From Streptomyces endocoffeicus (GTDB taxonomy: Bacteria > Actinomycetota > Actinomycetes > Streptomycetales > Streptomycetaceae): a DNA stretch of 64,000 nucleotides. The stretch spans positions 118,653-182,652 of the forward strand of contig NZ_JAERRG010000023.1 in the NCBI RefSeq assembly GCF_016741935.1, in the 5' to 3' direction. Below are positions 7,720 to 15,790 of the stretch, piece by piece. The notes under the pieces were generated by a model. It was not told the DNA's origin. It did no database searches and saw only the letters and a program-made list of their open reading frames with translations. The translations under genes and the position numbers were made by a program. How positions within the stretch are numbered: the first letter of the stretch is position 1; each line of letters opens with the position of its first letter.

Positions 7720-8586
7720 TCATCCTGGGTGTGGCACCACCAGGCTGTGCTGCCGCAGCAGCGTCTCCAGCCGCTGCTGGGTGTCGGTGCCGGGACGCGG
7801 GTTGTGCAGGATCAGATGGTGCCCGGGGTGCTCGGGCAGCGGCAGCAAGGTGGCATCGAAGATCATCGTCCCGGCGTCGGGGTGCTCGACGGCCTTCACC
7901 GCGCTGGTGTGCTCGGCCACGTCGTGGCGCGCCCACAGCTCGGCGAATTCGGGGCTGACCGCGGCCAGGTCGGCGGCGATGCGGCCGAACTCCGCATCGT
8001 CCGGGTAGCGCGCCGCGTCGGCCCGGAAGGCGGCGGCCACCTCGGTCGCGGTCTCGGCCCAATTGCGGTGCCGCACCCGGTAGCGGGCGTTGGTGAAGAA
8101 GGAGACCAGGCAGTTGTGGTCGCTCTCGCCGTAGCCGAACACCACGCGTGCCGCGTCGTTGACGGCGGTGAAGTTCCAGTGGCGGTCGCGAACATAGCCG
8201 GGCCGCGGTGACCAGGCATCCAGCAACCGCCGCACCTCGGGCGAGGGTGCCACCGAGGGCGCGGAGGAGACCTGCGGCGGATTGAGTCCGGCCAGGCGGT
8301 ACAGGTGGGCACGCTCGGCGGAGCCCAGCAGCAGCGCCCGGGCGATCGCGTCGAGGACCTGCTCGGACACCTTGATGTCGCGCCCCTGCTCCAGCCACGT
8401 GTACCAGGACACTCCGACGCCCGCCAGCACCGCGACCTCCTCGCGCCGCAGCCCCGGTGTGCGCCGCCGGCCACCGTCGGGCATACCGACATCGGCCGGC
8501 GAGACCCGGGCTCGGCGGCTGCGCAGAAACTCCCGCAGCTCGGTGCGCCGGTCGTCGCGGGACAGGGGCGAATGAGAGGTGGCCAT
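7720..8586 (-). CDS. XRE-family regulator with MmyB-like C-terminal domain
   Basis: The 288-residue protein begins with an XRE helix-turn-helix (LREFLRSRRARVSPADVG, then GLRREEVAVLAGVGVSWYTWLEQG, residues 20-75). It continues into an MmyB-like, PAS-resembling ligand domain (WNFTAVNDAARVVFG, then DAEFGRIAADLAAVSPEFAELWARHDV and a final HHLILHNP). This family usually sits beside, and regulates, a neighbouring SDR or oxidoreductase in Streptomyces. Here the quinone oxidoreductase lies directly downstream on the same strand. A second member of the family (291 residues) lies at 11728-12603. Confidence 0.9.
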   Translation of the reverse strand: MATSHSPLSRDDRRTELREFLRSRRARVSPADVGMPDGGRRRTPGLRREEVAVLAGVGVSWYTWLEQGRDIKVSEQVLDAIARALLLGSAERAHLYRLAGLNPPQVSSAPSVAPSPEVRRLLDAWSPRPGYVRDRHWNFTAVNDAARVVFGYGESDHNCLVSFFTNARYRVRHRNWAETATEVAAAFRADAARYPDDAEFGRIAADLAAVSPEFAELWARHDVAEHTSAVKAVEHPDAGTMIFDATLLPLPEHPGHHLILHNPRPGTDTQQRLETLLRQHSLVVPHPG

Positions 8587-8595
8587 GACCGCCGA

Positions 8596-9249
8596 TCAGC
8601 CGTTGATGGTGCGAAGGAAGTGGTCCGCGTCCTCGGGTTCGCCCAGCCGTCCTACTTCCAGCCAGGAGCCGTCGGTGAAGCGGAGCCGGAACGTGGCGAA
8701 TCCGCGCGGCTGACCCGCCTCGCCTTCGACGCGGGCCTGATCGAGGGGGAACTCCGTGACGATCCGGAAGTCGTCGGCCTTGGTGGGCGACAGCCGACGG
8801 CGCGGGGACGTGGCGATACAGACGCGATCACGGGCCAGCATGACCAGGCGTTTGGGGTTGGGCGAGTGCCCGTACCAGTGCAGCAGCAATTGGCCCGCCG
8901 TCAGGTTCCAGTCGCCGTCGAAGACGTGGTTCGCCGGATCCTGTCGGCGATCGCGATCGCGATCGCGGCCGGAGCCGGAGCCGGAGCCGGAGGAGCGGGC
9001 GTTCGGCCGGTCACGTCGGCCGGTACCCAGCTTGTCGATCAGCATCACCGGGACGACGACGAAGAAGAACACCACGGCACCGACGTACAGCAGCCAGTGG
9101 TGGCCCGCCTTCAGCCGTCCCCTGCCCGCGGCGCGGTGTACCTCTTTGGGCGGCGTGGGAATGGACTTGTGGATCTCGCACCAGACCAGGGCCACGGGCT
9201 CCTCGCCCAATATCTTCCGGGCCCGCCGATGGACCACGCGCTTCGCCAT
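8596..9249 (-). CDS. Membrane-anchored hypothetical protein with Ser-Gly/Arg-Asp repeat linker
   Basis: I do not recognise a named family. The 217 residues comprise a basic N-terminus, one clear transmembrane helix (LYVGAVVFFFVVVPVMLI, near residues 53-70), a low-complexity linker of alternating Ser-Gly then Arg-Asp, and a C-terminal soluble domain with beta-rich segments (WNLTAGQLLLHWYG, FRIVTEFPLDQARV, FRLRFTDGSWLEVG). The ATG at 9249 is chosen because upstream codons of the open frame look non-coding (Arg-rich, low complexity). It ends 9 bases from the XRE gene start and may be co-transcribed with it. Confidence 0.7.
   Translation of the reverse strand: MAKRVVHRRARKILGEEPVALVWCEIHKSIPTPPKEVHRAAGRGRLKAGHHWLLYVGAVVFFFVVVPVMLIDKLGTGRRDRPNARSSGSGSGSGRDRDRDRRQDPANHVFDGDWNLTAGQLLLHWYGHSPNPKRLVMLARDRVCIATSPRRRLSPTKADDFRIVTEFPLDQARVEGEAGQPRGFATFRLRFTDGSWLEVGRLGEPEDADHFLRTING
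8947..8994. repeat. Two adjacent hexanucleotide tandem repeats inside a coding region
   Basis: On the plus strand GCGATC is repeated three times from about 8947, followed directly by GCCGGA repeated from about 8968. Read on the minus strand they encode the alternating Ser-Gly and Arg-Asp linker of the membrane protein. Copy-number change would alter linker length without shifting frame. Confidence 0.75.
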
Positions 9250-9417
9250 GCCGACGATCCTAGAGGAGCCTTCCATGGAGGAGTCTTCCGATTCCTGGCG
9301 ACGACGCCACTCCCGACGTGCGCACCCGCCCGCGCACCCGCGCGCCCGGATGCCCATCCTGGAACTGGTCGCTCGCCTCGATCTCGCGCCCCGCGCTCCC
9401 GCGCGCCTGGATGCCCG

Positions 9418-10212
9418 CTACGGCACCAGCGCGATGCCCCCGTCGACGCGCAGATTGATTCCGTTGATGTATCCGGCCGACGGGCCGGCGAGAAACGCGA
9501 CCGCCGCCGAGATATCCGCCGCGGTGCCGAGCCTGCCCGTCGGGTTCGGGGCGTACTCCGCCGCCACCAGCGGTTCGAGCTCTGCCCATTGCCCTGGCCA
9601 GCCGCGTGCGGCCGCTCCGTCCTCGAACATCTGCCGCATGCCGTCCGTAACGATCACACCGGGGCTCACGGTGTTCGCGGTGATGCCGGATCCGGCCAGA
9701 TGCCGGGCCAGGCTGGTGGTCATGTTGACCACCGCCGCCTTCGCCGCCGAATACTCGACCATGTTCGGCAATGGAGTCGTCGCGGCCCGGCTGCCCACGT
9801 TGATCACCCTTCCCCATCCGCGCTCGCGCATCCGGGGCACCAGGGCCCGGATCATCCGCACCGCGGACACGACGTTCCCGTTCATCGCGTCCAGCCACAA
9901 CGCCGGCTCCGCGGTTTCCCAGTCGTGCTCGGCGAATGGGCCGGCGTTGTTGACCAATATCTCCACACCCCACTCCAGGGCCCGCTCGGCCACCGTCTCG
10001 GCTCCAGCCTCATCAGCGAGGTCCCCCAGCACGACGTCCACCACCCCGCCGACAGCACCGAGCCGCTCCGCGACCTCGCCGACACGCGCGGGGTCTCGAC
10101 CGTGCACCAGCACAGCGCACCCTTCGTCGACCAGCCGCCGGGCCACCGCGGCACCGATACCCCCGCTGCTCCCCGTCACCATCGCCCGTCGTCCCGCAAG
10201 CTCCAGGTCCAT
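9418..10212 (-). CDS. Short-chain dehydrogenase/reductase (SDR)
   Basis: This 264-residue classical SDR has the cofactor motif TGSSGGIG (residues 14-21), NNAG near residue 88, catalytic Ser in NVGSRAAT and the YSAAKAA active-site motif near residue 150. It ends with the family's INLRVDGG tail. The substrate is unknown. It is transcribed divergently from the secreted pectate lyase. The perfect CebR-type palindrome at 10274-10287 lies 62 bases before its ATG, so the two genes could share control. Confidence 0.9.
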   Translation of the reverse strand: MDLELAGRRAMVTGSSGGIGAAVARRLVDEGCAVLVHGRDPARVGEVAERLGAVGGVVDVVLGDLADEAGAETVAERALEWGVEILVNNAGPFAEHDWETAEPALWLDAMNGNVVSAVRMIRALVPRMRERGWGRVINVGSRAATTPLPNMVEYSAAKAAVVNMTTSLARHLAGSGITANTVSPGVIVTDGMRQMFEDGAAARGWPGQWAELEPLVAAEYAPNPTGRLGTAADISAAVAFLAGPSAGYINGINLRVDGGIALVP

Positions 10213-10273
10213 ATTTCGCACGCTAGACCACGCCTGTGACAGCGGCGCCGATCTCCGAAGAGGATCGAGCGCA

Positions 10274-10287
10274 TGGGAGCGCTCCCA
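10274..10287. promoter_or_regulatory. CebR-type operator (TGGGAGCGCTCCCA)
   Basis: This is a perfect 14-base palindrome identical to the known binding site of CebR, the LacI-family cellobiose-responsive repressor of cellulose-use genes in Streptomyces. It lies between the SDR (minus) and the pectate lyase gene (plus), 62 bases from the SDR start and 77 bases before the likely lyase -35 box. A cebR gene is not in the window. Confidence 0.8.
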
Positions 10288-10350
10288 ACCCGTCACTGTA
10301 ACTGGCGCACGACAAGCCCGGAAGGCCAACCGCCGTCTTGGTGAGGGACA

Positions 10351-10379
10351 TTGACGCGCCTGAAAGCGCTTGCTAATTT
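10351..10379 (+). promoter_or_regulatory. Probable pectate lyase promoter (-35 TTGACG, -10 TAATTT)
   Basis: TTGACG at 10351-10356 and TAATTT at 10374-10379 are separated by 17 bases, a good housekeeping-sigma pattern and unusually AT-rich for this region. Transcription would start near 10386 and leave a leader of about 130 bases before the ATG at 10519. Confidence 0.65.
10362..10373. promoter_or_regulatory. LacI-family-like operator inside the promoter spacer
   Basis: GAAAGCGCTTGC has the central AGCGCT typical of LacI-family operators and occupies the spacer between the -35 and -10 boxes, so a bound repressor would block RNA polymerase. It differs from the CebR box 75 bases upstream and may be read by a second regulator or by the same one more weakly. 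Confidence 0.5.
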
Positions 10380-10518
10380 TCCGACTCGCATGCCGCACCG
10401 TCAGCCATCAATGCCCTTCACCTCTGGGCTTGGACGATGGGAGACGGTCAGCAATCGCTCTCATGTGCTGTCTGTCGTCGCCACGGCAAGCTCCCCCACA
10501 TCAGGAGGTCTCAGCGCC

Positions 10519-11712
10519 ATGAAGCACTCTCGGACATTCCCTCGCGCCCTCGTCGCCGCGGCCGCGGCCTTGGTCGCGTCGGCGGGTCTGCTCGCCGTCC
10601 ATCCGCCCGTCTCGCGGGCGCAGTCCGCGTCCTTCGACGCCGATGACTTGTTCGTGTCGCCGAGGGGCAGTGCGGACGCCCCCGGGACGGAGTCCGCTCC
10701 GACCACACTCGCCTCGGCGATCACCCGCATCACCGCGGGCGGCACGATCTACGCGCGCGGCGGGGCCTACAACCTCTCGCAGACGGTCACCATCGCACCG
10801 GGCAACAACGGCACGTCGAGCGCCCGCAAGGAACTGGTCGCCTACCCCGGCGAGACCCCGGTGCTGAACTTCTCGGCCATGAGCGAGGATTCGGGGAACC
10901 GCGGGCTCGCCCTCAACGGATCGTTCTGGCGCGTCTCCGGCATCACCGTCGAACGCGCCGGTGACAACGGAATCTCCGTCGGTGGCAGCAATAACGTCAT
11001 CGAGCGCACGGTGACCCGCTTCAACCGTGACACCGGGCTCCAGATCTCCCGCATCGCCTCCAGCACCCCCCACGACCAGTGGCCGTCGAACAACCTCGTC
11101 GTGAGTTCGGAGTCGCATGACAACGCCGACTCCGACGGCGAGGACGCCGATGGATTCGCCGCGAAGCTCACGGTCGGCTCCGGGAACGTGTTCCGCTACG
11201 ACGTGTCCCACAACAACATCGACGACGGCTGGGACCTCTACACCAAGAAGGACACCGGCCCCATCGGCCCGGTGACCATCGAGGACTCGCTCGCCTACGG
11301 CAACGGCACCCTCTCGGACGGCACCCAGAACTCCAACGGCGACCGCAACGGCTACAAGCTCGGCGGCTCGGACATCGCCGTCGACCACGTCATCCGGCGG
11401 AGCGTCGCCTACCACAACGGCAAGCACGGGTTCACCTACAACAGCAACCCCGGCCATATGTCGGTGTCGGGCAACGTCGGCATCGACAACGGGCAGCGCA
11501 ACTTCTCGTTCGACGGCGGCACTTCGGTGTTCCGGGACAATGTGTCGTGCCGCAGCGGCAGCAGCGGGACGAAGGACCGCACCATCGGTGACGCCGACAG
11601 TTCGAACCAGTTCTGGTCCGGGACGAACGGATCCCGGTGCTCGTCCTACACCGGCGCGCTGAAGTGGTCCTTCGCCGCGGACGGCAGCCTCCGCGTGAGC
11701 TTCGGCGGCTAG
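10519..11712 (+). CDS. Secreted pectate lyase, polysaccharide lyase family 9-like parallel beta-helix
   Basis: The 397-residue protein starts with a signal peptide: basic MKHSRTFPR, a hydrophobic Ala/Leu/Val stretch, and a likely cut near SRAQSA (residue 36). The mature part opens FVSPRGSADAPGT, then has repeated beta-helix rungs. It carries the features of family-9 pectate lyases: Asp-rich calcium sites (DADGFAAKL and NIDDGWDLY) and NGYKLGG, where Lys would be the catalytic base. It would cleave polygalacturonate by beta-elimination outside the cell. AGGAGG lies 10 bases before the ATG. The upstream CebR-type and LacI-like sites suggest induction by plant polysaccharide breakdown products. 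Confidence 0.88.
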   Translation: MKHSRTFPRALVAAAAALVASAGLLAVHPPVSRAQSASFDADDLFVSPRGSADAPGTESAPTTLASAITRITAGGTIYARGGAYNLSQTVTIAPGNNGTSSARKELVAYPGETPVLNFSAMSEDSGNRGLALNGSFWRVSGITVERAGDNGISVGGSNNVIERTVTRFNRDTGLQISRIASSTPHDQWPSNNLVVSSESHDNADSDGEDADGFAAKLTVGSGNVFRYDVSHNNIDDGWDLYTKKDTGPIGPVTIEDSLAYGNGTLSDGTQNSNGDRNGYKLGGSDIAVDHVIRRSVAYHNGKHGFTYNSNPGHMSVSGNVGIDNGQRNFSFDGGTSVFRDNVSCRSGSSGTKDRTIGDADSSNQFWSGTNGSRCSSYTGALKWSFAADGSLRVSFGG

Positions 11713-11727
11713 GGCCCTTCTGACGGA

Positions 11728-12603
11728 TCAGTTGTGGGTGGTGGCCGGTGGACCGATGACGGTGCTGAGCCGGAGCTTGGTCTCGTCCTCGCTGCCGGGC
11801 ACGGCGGTCATGATGACGATCTTGAGCTCGGAGTCGCCGTCGGTCAGGACGTCGCAGTCCACCGTGACCGGGCCCACCGACGGGTGGTCGATCGTCTTGT
11901 GGTCCTCGCGGTGCGCGGCCACCTCTCCGGCCGTCCACAGCTCGGCGAACCTCTCGTTGCCCGCGTTCAGTTCACGGATCAGCGTGGCCAAGCGGCTGTC
12001 CTGGGGGAAGCGGCCAGTGGCGCGGCGCAGGTCGGAGACGACGGCGGCGTCGGTGGCGGCGCGGTCCGCCTCGGTCACCGGCCACCGTGCGAGGTGGACG
12101 GGGCCGGCGTCCACCGGGAACCTGTCGCGGGCGAAGTTGCGCAGCCGCGGCGGCGAGGCGGAGGGGTCGCCCAGCAGGCCGGCCCACCCGTGGTTCCACC
12201 ACACCAGTTGCCAGTCCGCCGCGAACACGGCGACCGCCACGTCCCCGAGGCGGGCGAGCACCCGCCGGACGCCGGGCGGGAGATGGTCGGAGATGGCGCC
12301 GTCCACCGGCGGTGCGAGCCGGGCCAGCCGGTACAGGTGGTCCCGCTCGGCGGTGGACAGCTGGAGGGCGCGCGCGAGGGACGCCACCACCGACGCCGAG
12401 GGGGTCGTGGCCCGCCCCTGTTCCAGGCGCACGATGTAGTCGACCGATACCCCGGCCAGGTCGGCCAGCTCTTCGCGCCGCAGCCCGGCCGCCCGGCGCC
12501 CGCGGGCCACCGGCAGCCCGGCGGCCGACGGGGGCAGCCGGTCCCGCCAGGTGCGGATCATCGCGCCCAGTCCGGTTCCGGGGGTCGTCGGTATGATCCC
12601 CAT
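11728..12603 (-). CDS. XRE-family regulator with MmyB-like C-terminal domain (second copy)
   Basis: The 291 residues carry an XRE helix-turn-helix (GLRREELADLAGVSVDYIVRLEQG, residues 40-63) and an MmyB-like ligand domain (DWQLVWWNHGWAGLLGDP, then NAGNERFAELWTAGEVAAH and DCDVLTDGDSELKIVIM). It is divergent from the SDR at 12709, and this regulator/SDR pairing is common in Streptomyces, so it probably controls that gene. It resembles the regulator at 7720-8586 in layout but the two are clearly diverged. Confidence 0.9.
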   Translation of the reverse strand: MGIIPTTPGTGLGAMIRTWRDRLPPSAAGLPVARGRRAAGLRREELADLAGVSVDYIVRLEQGRATTPSASVVASLARALQLSTAERDHLYRLARLAPPVDGAISDHLPPGVRRVLARLGDVAVAVFAADWQLVWWNHGWAGLLGDPSASPPRLRNFARDRFPVDAGPVHLARWPVTEADRAATDAAVVSDLRRATGRFPQDSRLATLIRELNAGNERFAELWTAGEVAAHREDHKTIDHPSVGPVTVDCDVLTDGDSELKIVIMTAVPGSEDETKLRLSTVIGPPATTHN

Positions 12604-12708
12604 CCTCCCGCATTCCCGGTCGTGGGTGTGGGCGCGAGGGTGGTACCGGTCTTCCTACCGTCGAAGCGTCCCTGGTCCGCCTCCGTCGTCGTGACCAGTA
12701 TTGAACGC

Positions 12709-13407
12709 ATGACGATCACCTTCATCACCGGAGCCAACAAGGGGCTCGGCCGCGAGACCGCCCGCCGCCTGATCGAGTACGGCCACACCGTGCTGGTCGG
12801 AGCCCGCGACCGTGAGCAGGGCGAGGAGGCCGCCGCCGCGCTCGGCGCACGCTACGTCGCCATCGACGTGACCGACGACGCGTCCGTGGCCGCCGCGGCC
12901 GAGAACGTCGCCGGACACGAGGGCAGGATCGACGTCCTGATCAACAACGCCGGTGTGCACGGCCCCGTCGGCGATCCCGGCGACCTCACCGCCGCCGACG
13001 CCCTGGCCGTCCTCGACGTCAACGTCATCGGCGTCGTCCGCACCACCACCGCGTTCCTGCCGCTGCTGCGCCGCTCGGACGACCCTGTGATCGTCAACGT
13101 CAGCAGCGGTATGGGTTCCCTCGCCCTCACGCACGACCCCGACCGGCCCGAGTCGCACGTCGTCGTGCCGCTGTACACCTCCTCGAAGGCGGCGCTGACG
13201 ATGTTGACCACGCAGTACGCCAAGGGGCTCGAGGGCATCCGCGTCAATGCCGCCGACCCCGGCTACACCGCGACCGACCTCAACGGTCACAGCGGCCCCC
13301 AGACCGTCACCGAGGGCACGGACGCGATCGTCGCCCTCGCCACCGAGGAGCCCGGCGCCGGCACCGGACGCTTCATCGACCGCCATGGCGAGATCGCCTG
13401 GTCCTGA
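12709..13407 (+). CDS. SDR family oxidoreductase
   Basis: This 232-residue SDR begins MTITFITGANKGLG, the NADP(H)-binding TGxxxGxG motif, with NNAG near residue 83, catalytic NVSSGMG and YTSSKAA near residue 160, and a PGYTATDLN segment. It resembles plant carbonyl-reductase-like SDRs common in actinomycetes. The ATG at 12709 gives the usual family N-terminus; the ribosome site is weak. It is divergent from the MmyB-type regulator, which likely controls it, and converges on the biosynthetic operon, whose last gene ends 37 bases away. Confidence 0.88.
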   Translation: MTITFITGANKGLGRETARRLIEYGHTVLVGARDREQGEEAAAALGARYVAIDVTDDASVAAAAENVAGHEGRIDVLINNAGVHGPVGDPGDLTAADALAVLDVNVIGVVRTTTAFLPLLRRSDDPVIVNVSSGMGSLALTHDPDRPESHVVVPLYTSSKAALTMLTTQYAKGLEGIRVNAADPGYTATDLNGHSGPQTVTEGTDAIVALATEEPGAGTGRFIDRHGEIAWS

Positions 13408-13444
13408 ACCCGGCCGTGCCCCGGCAAGGGCCATCAAACGCGCC

Positions 13445-14014
13445 CTAGCCGCCGGGGGCCACTTTCTTCGCGATGGCCCGCAGGAGGTCATGGCGGATCA
13501 TGCCGCTGCCCGCACGCATGAAGCCCCAGTAGAGGGCGAAGGCGCGGCGGGTGGCGGGGTCGGTGTTCAGGACCCGGGTCTCGGTGGACAGCAGCGTGCC
13601 GTCGCCCTCGGGGGTGAGGCGGAAGTTCATCACCACCTTGGACCAGCCCGCCTCGTCGAAGTGTGCGAACGCCTCCGGATCGCCGCGTTCGACGGCCGGG
13701 CGCGCGGGGCGCAGCGCGGTGTAGCGGGCGATGTCGCCGAGTACCACCTCATGGGGCGGGTCGGCGGCCATCTCCCGGGGTGCCATCGACTCCAGAACCC
13801 GCAGGTCCATGCCCTGGTGGGCGCCGGTGTCGACACCGTTGACCCAGGTCTTGGGGCCGCCGCGCACCCGCATCAGGCCGAGGGTCACGGCGAGTTCGCC
13901 GACCCGCAGGTCCATGAGTTCATGCCAGACCCGCTCCGGCGGGGCGTCGATCCGGCGGCTGTGGTGTTCACGCTTGTCGAAGGTCGGCAGCAGTCGTTCC
14001 AGCGTCCAGCGCAT
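13445..14014 (-). CDS. SRPBCC/DUF2867-like protein at the end of the biosynthetic operon
   Basis: The 189-residue protein starts MRWTLERLLPTFDKREHHS and has the pattern of START/SRPBCC or DUF2867 proteins (RRIDAPPERVWHELMDLRV, then EVVLGDIARYTAL and NFRLTPEGDGTLLSTETRV). Such folds bind hydrophobic ligands; some are polyketide cyclases, others are of unknown role. It is the last gene of the long minus-strand run. The proposed ATG lies 47 bases inside the upstream mutase-like gene, a long overlap; a later start is possible but would remove family-like residues. A function in the pathway cannot be assigned. Confidence 0.7.
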   Translation of the reverse strand: MRWTLERLLPTFDKREHHSRRIDAPPERVWHELMDLRVGELAVTLGLMRVRGGPKTWVNGVDTGAHQGMDLRVLESMAPREMAADPPHEVVLGDIARYTALRPARPAVERGDPEAFAHFDEAGWSKVVMNFRLTPEGDGTLLSTETRVLNTDPATRRAFALYWGFMRAGSGMIRHDLLRAIAKKVAPGG

Positions 14015-15299
14015 CGCTTGTCCTCGTGTCCTGGCTCCGCAGGGCCAGTAGATCGTGTGTGCGTTCCACGTACGACAGCGCCGACAGCAACTCCGAGCTG
14101 CCGACGTCGTGTTCGCGTGTCCCGCCGGTGATGCCCCGGATGGGCATCGAGCCGACGGATGCCCAGCGCAGCCGCCCCGCCTCGTCGATATAGCCGCGGG
14201 AGCGTCCGCGGTTGTCGGCGTGCAGACAGTACGGCACATCGAGATAGCCCTTGGCGAAGGCGCGCACCAGGGCCTGTCCGACGTCCGGATGGAGGTCGAG
14301 CACGGCCTCGATGAGCTGCCGGGCCTCGGCGGCGATACCGGTGTCCTGGGGCGGGGCCGGGTCCGGGGGTGTCCGGGTGGCTTCGGTCGCCGCGGCGGCG
14401 CCCGCGAACTCCAGCGCCTCGACGTTCTCCTCGATGGTGGGGATGCGGTACGACTCGGCCGGTGTCTTGACGATGAGCCGGGTGGCGCCGGTGCGGACGG
14501 CGAGTCCGGCGGCCGCGCGCAGCACGAGAAGGGCACCGCCGTGGGTACGCGGGTACTTGCCCATGTAGGTGTACACCACGATGTGCCAGTCGGTGTCGTC
14601 CGGCAGGAACGCGGTGGCCAGCGACCGCAGCGCGGCCACCGCCTCCTCGTCCTGCCGGACGTCGGTCTGCTGGGCGTAGCTGAGCGAGATGCTGCGCAGT
14701 CCGTGCCGGTGAAAGAAGAGCCCTTCGAGCACGGTGATGGCGATGAGCAGTCCGGGCGGGCACATCTGGCCCATCATGCACCCGCCGAAGCTCTCCAGAT
14801 GGGGCTCGACGCCCCGGTCCCGCAGCTCCGCGAACCGCTCGCAGGAGCGTGCCCAGCTCGCGGTGGCCTCCCGCAGCGGGACCCGGCTGTAGGGCAGGCA
14901 GTACGAGACGGGCCCGCCCTCGGTGGCGTCCAGACCGGCCGCGACGAGGGCGGCGATGATGTCGTCCGGCAGCGCGGAGCCGTGTCTGACCTGGACCGGG
15001 AAGTCGGGGCCCTGGATGCCGTCGAGCACGGCACGGGTGGTGTCCGGGCCGTGGGTGACCAGCGGATAGCCGTTGAGCGGAAAGCCATCGGCCAGGGCGC
15101 GCTCGGCCGAGGCGTAGTCCTTCACCCGCGTATAGCTGTCGAGGGTGAGGGTGCCGACGGTGGCCGCCCGCGCCCGCCGGACGGCCTTCAGCCCCGCGCG
15201 CATCCGCCGTGGGCCGCTGAAGCCCATCCGGGGCTGGACCAGCGGCCCCGTGGAGCGCCGCCGGGCGGCCAGCCCGGCGAAGGAGCCGGATGTGCTCAT
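13968..15299 (-). CDS. Glutamate (methylaspartate) mutase epsilon-subunit-like protein
   Basis: The 443-residue protein resembles the E chain of coenzyme-B12-dependent glutamate mutase, a TIM barrel that rearranges L-glutamate to (2S,3S)-3-methylaspartate. Supporting segments are GFPLNGYPLVTHGPDTTR, VRHGSALPDDI, EGGPVSYCLPYSRVPL and ESFGGCMMGQMCPP; family E chains are somewhat longer (about 480 in clostridia). Its start overlaps the stop of the B12-binding partner gene by 4 bases, so the two should be made in step. In lipopeptide clusters this enzyme supplies 3-methylaspartate, fitting the Asx-type pocket of the last NRPS module. Exact product unproven. Confidence 0.85.
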   Translation of the reverse strand: MSTSGSFAGLAARRRSTGPLVQPRMGFSGPRRMRAGLKAVRRARAATVGTLTLDSYTRVKDYASAERALADGFPLNGYPLVTHGPDTTRAVLDGIQGPDFPVQVRHGSALPDDIIAALVAAGLDATEGGPVSYCLPYSRVPLREATASWARSCERFAELRDRGVEPHLESFGGCMMGQMCPPGLLIAITVLEGLFFHRHGLRSISLSYAQQTDVRQDEEAVAALRSLATAFLPDDTDWHIVVYTYMGKYPRTHGGALLVLRAAAGLAVRTGATRLIVKTPAESYRIPTIEENVEALEFAGAAAATEATRTPPDPAPPQDTGIAAEARQLIEAVLDLHPDVGQALVRAFAKGYLDVPYCLHADNRGRSRGYIDEAGRLRWASVGSMPIRGITGGTREHDVGSSELLSALSYVERTHDLLALRSQDTRTSDALDAGTTAADLRQA

Positions 15300-15772
15300 G
15301 AGGCGGCGACCGGGTGGCGGGGGACGGGGTGGTCCAGGGCGGCCAGGAACCGACCGATCTCGGCCGGTTCGGCGTCGTCCTGGAACACGGCGCTGAAGCC
15401 CGCCGAGACGAGCCGCCGCGCCATGTCGTCCGCCTCGGCGCCCCCGGTGATGCCCAGCTTTCCGCCGATCACCACGGGGACGTCCCGAGTCCGCGGATCG
15501 GACCGGAGCTTGCCGATCAGCCGCGCTCCGTCCACCTGCCCATGACCGTTGACCGTACTGATCACCACCAGGTCGGGACGGATCGCGGAGCATTCCTGGA
15601 CCAGCAGTTCGTCCGCCACACACGCACCGAGGTTGATGACACGGTGGCCCATCTCCTCCAGCAGCAGCTGAAGGAAGACGAGGTTCCAGGTGTGGGAATC
15701 CGAGGACACGCTGCTGAGCAGTACGGTGCGGCCGCGCGGGGCGACGGCCGCGTTGACGGGGTTCATGAGCAT
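15296..15772 (-). CDS. Cobalamin-binding small subunit (glutamate mutase S-like)
   Basis: The 158-residue protein has a B12-binding Rossmann-like fold: TVLLSSVSSDSHTWNLVFLQ at the start, then LGACVADELLV, VVISTVNGHGQ and VVIGGKLG. The base-off cobalamin motif of mutases is DxHxxG; here it reads DSHTWN, with Asp and His kept and Gly replaced by Asn. The GG loop late in the domain is present. It would carry adenosylcobalamin for the E-like chain encoded next, with which it overlaps by ATGA. AGGAGAG lies about 8 bases before the chosen ATG. Confidence 0.85.
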   Translation of the reverse strand: MLMNPVNAAVAPRGRTVLLSSVSSDSHTWNLVFLQLLLEEMGHRVINLGACVADELLVQECSAIRPDLVVISTVNGHGQVDGARLIGKLRSDPRTRDVPVVIGGKLGITGGAEADDMARRLVSAGFSAVFQDDAEPAEIGRFLAALDHPVPRHPVAAS

Positions 15773-15790
15773 GGGATCTCTCTCCTGGCC

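Noticed and set aside
9337..9416. A 19-base near-direct repeat ending in GGATGCCC, 61 bases apart, between the membrane protein and SDR genes
   Set aside because: Single pair with one mismatch in a GC-rich gap; no sign of an insertion-site duplication or array.
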